A DNA stretch of 5,123 nucleotides from NCBI GenBank assembly GCA_900543555.1, contig UQRL01000067.1, forward strand, positions 1 through 5,123, read 5' to 3'. Source of the DNA: an uncultured Oscillospiraceae bacterium. GTDB taxonomy: Bacteria; Bacillota; Clostridia; Oscillospirales; Acutalibacteraceae. Below are positions 1 to 5,123 of the stretch, piece by piece. The stretch's first letter is position 1. Every line of letters begins with the position of its first letter. Position numbers and translations under genes: made by a program. The notes below the pieces were generated by a model that ran no database searches, was not told the DNA's origin, and saw nothing but the letters and a program-made list of their open reading frames with translations.

Positions 1-44
1 GGTGCGAAGGCCCTTTTTGCATGTTCTCAGCCAGAGGGACCGGC
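1..44 (-). other. Sequence downstream of dctM; possible first arm of an intrinsic terminator cut by the window edge
   Basis: No convincing gene is visible in these 44 bases. On the minus strand the end reads AAAAAGGGCCTTCGCACC (bases 1-18). An A-run followed by a GC-rich segment at the window edge is what the left arm of a bidirectional rho-independent terminator looks like. The matching right arm would lie outside the window, so this is only a suggestion. An ATG at 22 on the same strand has no clear ribosome binding site in front of it. Confidence 0.3.
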
Positions 45-1346
45 CTATGCCAGCCCTGTGAGCTGGGGCAGAATCATACTGACCGCGGGGATATAGGTCA
101 CCAGAAGCAACCCCACGAGGATAGCTACATAATACCAGAGCATGTAAGGCATGGTTTTGGAGAGGGTGCTCCGGCCCACCTTGATGGCCACAAACAGGGT
201 GTTGCCTACGGGCGGCGTGATGTTGCCAATGCACAGGTTGTACACCAGCACCAGGCCGAAGTGGATGGGGTCCATGCCGAAGGTCTGCACGATAGGCAGG
301 AACAAGGGGGTGAAAATCAGGATGGCGGGGGTCACGTCCATAAAGGTGCCAGCTACCAACAGGATCAGGTTCATGATGAGCAGGATGATGATGGGGTTGT
401 CCGTGATGCCCAGCAGCAGGGCGGACACCGCCTGGGGGATCTGTAAGAAGGCCATGACCCAGCCCAGGATGTTGGACACACCAATGAGAAACACCACCAT
501 GCCGCTCATTTTGGCGCTCTCCACCACAATGTTCCAGAAGGACTTGAGGGTGATGTTCCGGTAGCAGATGCCTAGGATCAGGGAGTAGATCACCGCGATG
601 GCAGAGCCTTCCGTGGCGCTGAAAACGCCGGCTACAATGCCGCCAATAACCACCACGATCAAGGAGAGGGAGGGAAGTGCCTGCAGGGTGGCCTTGCCCA
701 GGGTGGCCCAGCTGAACTTGCCGGGGGTGCCTTTATATCCCTTCTTCTTCGCTAGGATAATGGCCACCGCAATGCAGCACAGGGCCCAGATGACGCCGGG
801 CAAGTAACCCGCCATGAACAGAGCCGCTACGGAAGTGCCGCCAGCGGCCAAAGAATAGGTAATCAGCGCGTTGGAGGGTGGGATCAGCAGGCCAGAGGGG
901 GCAGAAGCGCCATTGGTGGCGGCGCACAGGTCCTTGTCATAGCCCTGCTCCTCCTCGCCTTCCCGCACCATGGAGCCCACGGCGGCGGCAGCGGCGGAGG
1001 CCGAACCAGAGATCGCTCCAAACAGGGCGTTGGCGCCCACGTTGGTCACCAGCAGCGCCCCGGGCAGCTTGCCCAGAATGGCCATGACGAAATTCACCAG
1101 CCGTTTGGCAATGCCCCCTTGGTTCATCAGGTTGCCCGCCAGGATGAAGAAGGGGATAGCGGTCAGGCTGAATTTGCTCATGCCCACAAAGATGCGCTGG
1201 GCCCCTGTGACCACAGAGATGTCCAGAGGGACGGTTTGCAGAATCGTGACCAGGGAAGCAATGCCAATGGAGTAGGAGATGGGAACGCCTACCACCAGCA
1301 ACACTGCCAGAATGCCAATGATCATCAGCAGAGATTGCATTGCCAT
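45..1346 (-). CDS. dctM: TRAP transporter large permease subunit, DctM family
   Basis: The 433-residue protein is the large membrane subunit that forms the transport path and couples uptake to an ion gradient, usually sodium. It is very hydrophobic, with about a dozen membrane segments through its length. Family motifs in order are AIPFFILAGNLMNQGG (63-78), a small-residue run GSASAAAAAVG (114-124), LLIPPSNALITYS (153-165), ATEGSAIAVIYSL (244-256), TFMDVTPAILIFTPLFLPI (334-352) and NLCIGNITPPVG (370-381). The IPPS and TPPVG segments are the two related re-entrant regions of the inverted repeat in this superfamily. Length matches the family's usual 425-440 residues. The ATG at 1346 is 11 bases after AGGAGG; a second in-frame ATG at 1340 would be 17 bases away and is less likely. 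The gene ends in TAG and appears to be the last gene of the operon seen here. No frameshift or break is seen. Confidence 0.96.
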   Translation of the reverse strand: MAMQSLLMIIGILAVLLVVGVPISYSIGIASLVTILQTVPLDISVVTGAQRIFVGMSKFSLTAIPFFILAGNLMNQGGIAKRLVNFVMAILGKLPGALLVTNVGANALFGAISGSASAAAAAVGSMVREGEEEQGYDKDLCAATNGASAPSGLLIPPSNALITYSLAAGGTSVAALFMAGYLPGVIWALCCIAVAIILAKKKGYKGTPGKFSWATLGKATLQALPSLSLIVVVIGGIVAGVFSATEGSAIAVIYSLILGICYRNITLKSFWNIVVESAKMSGMVVFLIGVSNILGWVMAFLQIPQAVSALLLGITDNPIIILLIMNLILLVAGTFMDVTPAILIFTPLFLPIVQTFGMDPIHFGLVLVYNLCIGNITPPVGNTLFVAIKVGRSTLSKTMPYMLWYYVAILVGLLLVTYIPAVSMILPQLTGLA

Positions 1347-1349
1347 AGC

Positions 1350-1829
1350 TTACGCCCCCTCCTTTTTGCCTTTGCAGATGTCGTAGATGTTCAAGATGGT
1401 GTACAGGATGTTGATGACACCACACACCGGCATGGCCACATAAAATACACCTACGGCCACCCCCAGAGAAGAGGTCATCTGGCCCATGGCCAGCAGGGTG
1501 ATGCGGTAGCCTCCATAGATGAGGATGATGGCGGAGAAGGCCATGGCGATGAGTTCGCCAAAGATCCCAAGAATTTTTTGGGCCCCCAAAGGCATCTTTT
1601 CCACCACCACGGGGATGTTCATGTGGCCCCGCTCCCCGGTGATGAGAGAGGCGCCGAACAAGCTGGCCCAGGCGAACAGGTAGCCCACCAGTTCTTCCGA
1701 CCAGGTGGAGGGGTTGTTTAAGACATAGCGGGTAAAGACCTGCCAGCAGGTCAGGGCGGTCATGGCAATCAGGCTTACTCCCGCCAGGACATTCATAATA
1801 CGGTTGAGCACTTTACGGGTAGCTTGCAT
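1350..1829 (-). CDS. dctQ: TRAP transporter small membrane subunit, DctQ family
   Basis: The 159-residue protein is the small integral membrane subunit of the TRAP transporter and pairs with DctM. Four hydrophobic segments are visible at about residues 12-33, 45-65, 85-108 and 122-148, the expected topology. After the first helix comes the family signature QVFTRYVLNNPSTWSEELVGY, with Arg34, Trp43, Glu45 and Glu46; His69 in GERGHMNI is also typical. The C-terminus is basic (CKGKK). An in-frame GTG at 1850 would add seven residues, but it overlaps the dctP stop codon and lies upstream of the AGGAGG site at 1840-1845, so that site could not serve it. The ATG at 1829 is 10 bases after the site and was preferred. 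Only 17 bases separate this start from the dctP stop, and 3 bases separate the stop from the dctM start, which suggests translational coupling. Confidence 0.92.
   Translation of the reverse strand: MQATRKVLNRIMNVLAGVSLIAMTALTCWQVFTRYVLNNPSTWSEELVGYLFAWASLFGASLITGERGHMNIPVVVEKMPLGAQKILGIFGELIAMAFSAIILIYGGYRITLLAMGQMTSSLGVAVGVFYVAMPVCGVINILYTILNIYDICKGKKEGA
1358..1363 (-). promoter_or_regulatory. Ribosome binding site of dctM inside the end of dctQ
   Basis: AGGAGG lies within the last codons of dctQ, 11 bases before the dctM ATG at 1346. The dctQ stop codon falls between this site and the start, a common arrangement for coupled membrane subunits. Confidence 0.78.
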
Positions 1830-1838
1830 ACAGAAATG

Positions 1839-1847
1839 CCCTCCTTT
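1839..1847 (-). promoter_or_regulatory. Ribosome binding site of dctQ, adjoining the dctP stop codon
   Basis: The minus strand reads AAAGGAGGG, with its first A being the last base of the dctP TGA. The AGGAGG core is 10 bases from the ATG at 1829. Ribosomes ending on dctP would be placed directly over this site. It argues against the upstream GTG at 1850 as the start. Confidence 0.8.
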
Positions 1848-2881
1848 CACTGGGAATCCGCCGGGTACTCGGCGTTGTGCTCCTGGATGAGCTCATAGAT
1901 GGGGGCCAGATCGGGATAATCCTCCAGCATCTCGTCGTGCATAGGGGCAACAGCCTCCTGGAAGGGGGTAATGTCCGGATAGCTGAAATTCACGCCTTGC
2001 TCATTCTCAGCTTTTTCTTTGGCCTCCTCTACAGCGGTTTCCCAGGCATCCCGCTGAGTCTGATTGAGGATTTGGAACCCCTCGTCAAAGATGGCCCGCT
2101 CTTCCTCGCTCAGACCTTCCATAAAGTCCAGGTTGCCGATAAGGATGTCGGGAATCATCTGGTGCATGGTGTAGGAGTAATACTTACAGATGTCACCGTG
2201 GCCGTTGTCTGTCAAGGCCAGCTCGTTGTTTTCCGCTCCGTCCAGCATCTGGGACTGAAGGGCCGTGTACACGTCGCCAAAGCCCATGGGGGTGGCAGAG
2301 CCCCCCAGCAGCTCCATCATCCGCACGTTGGTGGGGGATTGCTGCACCCGAATCTTTAAGCCCCGCAGGTCCTCCGGCGTCTCGATGGGTGTGTTGATGG
2401 TGTAGAAGTTCCGGGTGCCCGCGTCCAGCCAGGTCACAGCCTCAAAGCCTGCCTGCATGGTGGACTCGAAAATGGGTCCCACGATGTTTGGGTCGTCCAT
2501 GGAGGCGTGGTAGGCCTCGGGGCTGGCGAACAGGTAGGGCAGGTTGAAGAGGGTGTAGTTGTCTGAGAAGGTCTCCAGCAAGGAGTTGGAGGCCACGCAG
2601 AAGGTGATGGCGCCGGTCTGTGTCAACTGCACCATCTCGTTCTGAGAGCCCAAAAGCTCGCTGGGGAAGATCTGGATGTCATATTTGTCCCCCAGCTCCC
2701 CTTCAATGTACTCCTCAAAAGCCAGCAGGCCCGTATGGGTGGGGTGGTTGGTGGATTGGTTGTGGCCAATGCGGATAATCTGTACGCCACTGGCGGAGGC
2801 GCCTCCCGAGCAACCGGAAAGGGCTGTCAATGCCAACGCGCCAGCCAGTGCAAGGGCGGCCGTGCGCAGTATTTTTTTCAT
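1847..2881 (-). CDS. dctP: TRAP transporter solute-binding lipoprotein, DctP family (probable hexuronate binder)
   Basis: This 344-residue extracytoplasmic protein captures the substrate and hands it to the DctQ-DctM membrane complex. It starts with a lipoprotein signal peptide: Lys2, Lys3 and Arg6, a hydrophobic Ala/Leu core at about 8-20, and a lipobox Leu21-Ser-Gly-Cys24, so the mature protein should be anchored to the membrane outer face through Cys24, as expected in a Gram-positive cell. Family marks are IRIGHNQSTNHPTH (36-49), the AGTRNFY segment with Arg157, the DLRGLKIRV block with Arg178, which in DctP proteins normally pairs with the substrate carboxylate, and the GFGDVYTALQSQMLDGAENN segment (200-219). 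An AAAGGAAGG site (2886-2894) precedes the ATG at 2881. The gene lies 27 bases after the SDR gene and its TGA is closely followed by dctQ. Uptake of glucuronate or a related hexuronate is inferred from the operon; the fold alone would also suit other carboxylates. Confidence 0.93.
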   Translation of the reverse strand: MKKILRTAALALAGALALTALSGCSGGASASGVQIIRIGHNQSTNHPTHTGLLAFEEYIEGELGDKYDIQIFPSELLGSQNEMVQLTQTGAITFCVASNSLLETFSDNYTLFNLPYLFASPEAYHASMDDPNIVGPIFESTMQAGFEAVTWLDAGTRNFYTINTPIETPEDLRGLKIRVQQSPTNVRMMELLGGSATPMGFGDVYTALQSQMLDGAENNELALTDNGHGDICKYYSYTMHQMIPDILIGNLDFMEGLSEEERAIFDEGFQILNQTQRDAWETAVEEAKEKAENEQGVNFSYPDITPFQEAVAPMHDEMLEDYPDLAPIYELIQEHNAEYPADSQ

Positions 2882-2908
2882 AGAGCCTTCCTTTCTCCGA
2901 AAAGCTGT

Positions 2909-3769
2909 TTACACGCCGGAATAAGCGGAGAAGCCGCCGTCAATGGGAATGCACACGCCGGTGATGAAACTGGCGGCTTCGTTGTTCAGCAGGAAGAGTA
3001 CAGCCCCTGCCAGCTCTTTCTCCGAGTCGCCAAAACGTCCCATGGGGGTGGCCGCCAGAATTTTTCCGGTGCGGGCAGTGGGGGTACCATCCGGGTTAAA
3101 GAGCAGGGCGGCGTTCTGTTTGGTGGAGAAGAAGCCGGGGGCGATGGCGTTTACCCGGATGCCCGCCTTGGAGAAGTGCACCGCCAGCCACTGGGTAAAG
3201 TTGGTGATGGCTGCCTTGGCACCGGAGTAGGCGGGGATTTTGGTCAGGGGTGTGTAGGCGTTCATGGAGGAGATGTTCAGAATGTTGCACCCTTCCCGGC
3301 CCACCATCTGCCGTGCAAAGGCTTGGGTGGGGATAAGGGTGCCGATGAAGTTCAGGTTGAAGACAAATTCCACGCCGCTTTCATCCAGGTCGAAAAAGCT
3401 CTTGGTGTCTGCCTCCAGGTCGCCGGGCTCAAAGTACTCCTTGTCGGTGGTGGCCCGGGGATTGTTGCCTCCCGCCCCGTTGATCAGCACGTCACAGGGT
3501 CCCAGGTCGGCCATAACCTGGTCTGCCACGGCATAGCACATATCCTTGTCCAGTACATTGCATTTGTAGGCCCGGGCCACGCCGCCCTCGCCGTTGATCT
3601 CCCTGGCAAACTGCTGGGCGGCCTCCTCGTTCAGGTCCAGCAGGGCCACCTTGGCCCCCGCCCGGGCCAGCACCTTGGCAAAGGCGGAGCAGAGCACGCC
3701 GCCCGCGCCGGTGACAACCGCTACCTTTCCAGTTAGATCAGTGTTCAGCACGTTCTTTTCCATGTTCAT
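2909..3769 (-). CDS. uxuB: SDR-family D-fructuronate reductase / D-mannonate oxidoreductase (YjmF/UxuB type)
   Basis: This 286-residue short-chain dehydrogenase most likely reduces D-fructuronate to D-mannonate with NAD(P)H, the step between UxaC and UxuA. The Rossmann fold shows a cofactor loop TGAGGVL at residues 20-26, Asp45 at the end of strand 2 (which favours NADH), NGAG at 97-100, and a catalytic set of Ser168, Tyr181 and Lys185 (YSGAK), with Asn140 a likely fourth member. PGF at 211-213 and a C-terminal DGGFSAYSGV complete the fold. The GGVL version of the glycine loop, the NISSMNAYTPLTKIPAYS block and the tail are, as I remember the family, characteristic of the mannonate-reductase SDR subfamily that includes Bacillus YjmF. 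It is unrelated to the long-chain E. coli UxuB. Two starts are possible: ATG at 3769, whose AAAGGA site is only 4 bases away, or ATG at 3763 with 10-base spacing; the difference is two residues. The precise substrate (fructuronate or tagaturonate) is inferred from the uxuA neighbour. Confidence 0.88.
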   Translation of the reverse strand: MNMEKNVLNTDLTGKVAVVTGAGGVLCSAFAKVLARAGAKVALLDLNEEAAQQFAREINGEGGVARAYKCNVLDKDMCYAVADQVMADLGPCDVLINGAGGNNPRATTDKEYFEPGDLEADTKSFFDLDESGVEFVFNLNFIGTLIPTQAFARQMVGREGCNILNISSMNAYTPLTKIPAYSGAKAAITNFTQWLAVHFSKAGIRVNAIAPGFFSTKQNAALLFNPDGTPTARTGKILAATPMGRFGDSEKELAGAVLFLLNNEAASFITGVCIPIDGGFSAYSGV

Positions 3770-3773
3770 ACCA

Positions 3774-3779
3774 TCCTTT
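3774..3779 (-). promoter_or_regulatory. Ribosome binding site of the SDR gene
   Basis: AAAGGA on the minus strand sits in the 18-base gap after the uxuA stop. The distance is 4 bases to the ATG at 3769 and 10 bases to the in-frame ATG at 3763. The longer spacing is more usual, so the second ATG may be the true start. Confidence 0.6.
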
Positions 3780-3787
3780 CCTGGCTA

Positions 3788-4837
3788 TCATGCCTTCTGG
3801 GCCTTTTCACAGGCCTCAAAGAGTCCATTGATGTACGCGGCTCCCAAAGCCCGGTCATATAGCCCGTAGCCGGGTTTTCCGGTCTCGCCCCAGATCATGC
3901 GGCCGTGGTCGGGGCGGACGTAGCCGTCAAAGCCGGTTTCCACCAGGGCTTTGACGATCTCGTACATATCCAGGCTGCCGCAGCTGGACAGGTGGGCCCG
4001 CTCCTCAAAGGAGCCGTCCTCCAAAATCTTCACGTTGCGCAGGTGCATAAAGCCAATGCGCCCGGCGGCGGAGTACTTCCGCACCAAGGCGGGCACGTCG
4101 TTGAACTTGGCGCAGCCCAGGGAGCCGGTGCACAGGCACAAAGCGTTGGAGGGGGAATCCACGATGGAGAGGTAGCGGTCCAGGTTCTCCTCGCAGGTGA
4201 TGACACGGGGCAGGCCGAAGATGGGATAGGGCGGGTCATCGGGATGCAGGGCCATGACCACGCCGCACTCCTCGGCCACGGGAATGACCTTCTTCAAAAA
4301 CACCTCGATGTTCTTCCACAGGCCCTCCTCGCCCAGCTCGCCGTAGGCGCGGATTAAGTCCCGCACCTGCTCCTGGGTGTAGCTGGAGTCCCATCCCGGC
4401 AGGTGGATGTCGTCGGTGAGGGGGTTCAAGCCCTGCATCTGCTCCCAGTACATCACCAGGCTGGTGGAGCCGTCCGGGGCCTTTTTATCCAGCTGGGTGC
4501 GGGTCCAGTCGAACACCGGCATAAAGTTGTAGGTGACGCACTTCACGCCGTACTTGGCGCAGCGGCGCACGTTCTCGCAGTAGGCTTCGATGTGGGCGTC
4601 CCGCTTCTCCGTGCCCAGCTTGATGTCCTCGCTGACAGGGATGGACTCCACCACGTCAAAGACCAGGCCGTGCTCTTCGCACTGGGCTTTCAGGCGGGCC
4701 AGGGACTCCTCTGGCCACACTTCTCCGGGTTTTACATCGTACACAGCGGTGACAATGGAGCGCATGCCGGGGATTTGGCTGATGTACTCCAGAGAGATGG
4801 GGTCGGAATCCCCATACCAGCGGAAGGAAAGTTTCAT
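3788..4837 (-). CDS. uxuA: Mannonate dehydratase
   Basis: The 349-residue enzyme dehydrates D-mannonate to 2-keto-3-deoxy-D-gluconate in the cytoplasm. It belongs to the UxuA/ManD TIM-barrel family, which binds a divalent metal (Mn2+). The N-terminus [19 protein letters not shown] is the family's usual opening. Metal-ligand candidates are His198 in ALHPDDPP, Cys236 in LCLCTGSLG, His265 in GFMHLRNVK and Asp310 in VRPDHGR, which match the ligand pattern known from ManD structures. The length fits the shorter Firmicutes form rather than the roughly 394-residue E. coli protein. The frame is open further upstream to an ATG at 4966, but that start would overlap uxaC and add 43 residues without family character. 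The ATG at 4837 has an AAAGGAGA site just upstream and was chosen. The gene ends in TGA and the SDR gene starts 18 bases later. No damage is seen. Confidence 0.96.
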   Translation of the reverse strand: MKLSFRWYGDSDPISLEYISQIPGMRSIVTAVYDVKPGEVWPEESLARLKAQCEEHGLVFDVVESIPVSEDIKLGTEKRDAHIEAYCENVRRCAKYGVKCVTYNFMPVFDWTRTQLDKKAPDGSTSLVMYWEQMQGLNPLTDDIHLPGWDSSYTQEQVRDLIRAYGELGEEGLWKNIEVFLKKVIPVAEECGVVMALHPDDPPYPIFGLPRVITCEENLDRYLSIVDSPSNALCLCTGSLGCAKFNDVPALVRKYSAAGRIGFMHLRNVKILEDGSFEERAHLSSCGSLDMYEIVKALVETGFDGYVRPDHGRMIWGETGKPGYGLYDRALGAAYINGLFEACEKAQKA

Positions 4838-4846
4838 AATGTCTTT

Positions 4847-4854
4847 TCTCCTTT
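4847..4854 (-). promoter_or_regulatory. Ribosome binding site of uxuA
   Basis: The minus strand reads AAAGGAGA, with 10 bases between the GGAG core and the ATG at 4837. It lies in the 34-base gap after the uxaC stop codon. It decides the uxuA start in favour of 4837 over the in-frame upstream ATG at 4966. Confidence 0.8.
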
Positions 4855-4871
4855 CATAAGAGGCGGGGATG

Positions 4872-5123
4872 TTACCCCTGGATACCGATGAATTTTTCCA
4901 CGTTGTTGTAGCAGATATCCTGTACCATGGAGCCCAGCAGAGCGTAGTCGGCAGGGGCCTGGCCATCTTCCACCCAGCCGCCGATCACGCGGCACAGGAT
5001 GCGGCGGAAGTACTCGTGGCGGGGATAGGACAGGAAGGAGCGGGAATCCGTGAGCATGCCCACAAAGCGGCTGAGCACCCCGATGTTAGCCAAATCCCGC
5101 AGCTGCTTCTCCATGCCGTCCAG
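4872..5123 (-). CDS. uxaC: Uronate isomerase (glucuronate isomerase), C-terminal 83 residues, 5' part outside window
   Basis: This is the 3' end of a gene that runs off the right edge; the reading frame is open to the last base and ends at a TAA. The enzyme interconverts D-glucuronate with D-fructuronate, and D-galacturonate with D-tagaturonate, in the cytoplasm, as the first step of hexuronate catabolism. The visible stretch contains the strongly conserved C-terminal block of the family: a [19 protein letters not shown] run, then RRIL, then a late [13 protein letters not shown] segment. From memory this closely parallels the end of E. coli UxaC, and the end point is typical of the family, so the C-terminus looks intact. 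An internal ATG at 5114 should not be taken as the start, because the preceding codons (Leu-Asp-Gly) continue the family alignment. The gene is followed 34 bases later by uxuA on the same strand, consistent with one transcript. Identification is firm; completeness of the 5' part cannot be judged. Confidence 0.95.
   Translation of the reverse strand: MDGMEKQLRDLANIGVLSRFVGMLTDSRSFLSYPRHEYFRRILCRVIGGWVEDGQAPADYALLGSMVQDICYNNVEKFIGIQG

Noticed and set aside
958..1010. Repetitive gcggcg run that might be a repeat element
   Set aside because: It encodes the Ala-rich GSASAAAAAVG segment conserved in DctM, so protein composition explains it.
937..1425. A 162-codon minus-strand frame overlapping dctM and dctQ out of frame
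   Set aside because: The product is rich in His, Arg and Gly, with no membrane segments, while the alternative frame gives complete DctM motifs.
1119..1721. A 200-codon open frame on the plus strand opposite dctQ and dctM
   Set aside because: It gives a low-complexity His/Asp/Gly-rich product, is antisense to two clear membrane proteins, and shows no family motif.
2735..3736. A long open frame (333 codons) on the plus strand opposite the SDR gene and the 5' end of dctP
   Set aside because: It is antisense to two well-recognised genes. Its translation is rich in Gly, Val, His and Gln with no recognisable domain, as expected from the reverse reading of GC-rich coding sequence.
4403..4891. A 162-codon open frame on the plus strand opposite uxuA
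   Set aside because: It is antisense to a conserved enzyme and resembles no known protein; it is explained by codon bias of the opposite strand.
4838..4966. N-terminal extension of uxuA from an upstream ATG at 4966
   Set aside because: It would overlap the uxaC coding region by about 95 bases, lacks family character, and the ATG at 4837 has a good ribosome binding site and begins the conserved UxuA N-terminus.

Overview
The window is one tightly packed block of six genes, all on the minus strand and read from right to left. The 5' part of the first gene is cut off by the right edge. The order of transcription is: uxaC (3' end only), uxuA, an SDR-type fructuronate/mannonate oxidoreductase (uxuB-like), dctP, dctQ, dctM. 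Gaps between genes are only 3 to 34 bases, with no room for an internal promoter or terminator, and each complete gene has a purine-rich Shine-Dalgarno sequence. The layout is that of a single operon.

The first three genes encode the opening steps of hexuronate breakdown. UxaC isomerises D-glucuronate to D-fructuronate (and D-galacturonate to D-tagaturonate). The SDR enzyme reduces D-fructuronate to D-mannonate. UxuA dehydrates mannonate to 2-keto-3-deoxygluconate (KDG). The last three genes form a complete tripartite TRAP transporter: a lipid-anchored solute-binding protein (DctP), a small four-helix membrane subunit (DctQ) and a large multi-helix permease (DctM). TRAP systems take up organic acids by ion-coupled symport. 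Its place directly behind the uronate genes suggests, by inference, that it imports glucuronate or a related hexuronate. KDG kinase, KDPG aldolase and a regulator are not in this window.

The organism is probably a GC-rich Firmicute of the class Clostridia, such as a gut Oscillospiraceae member. The reasons are strong AGGAGG-type ribosome binding sites, a binding protein with a lipobox instead of a periplasmic signal peptide, the short (about 350-residue) UxuA, and an SDR enzyme of the type known from Bacillus (YjmF) in place of the long-chain UxuB of Escherichia coli. This is a judgement from sequence character and memory of the families, not a database result.

The left 44 bases lie beyond the dctM stop codon. 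They hold no convincing gene and may contain the first arm of a transcription terminator cut by the window edge. I see no mobile element, CRISPR array, RNA gene or clearly undescribed system. The region is an ordinary catabolic operon with a few points worth checking.
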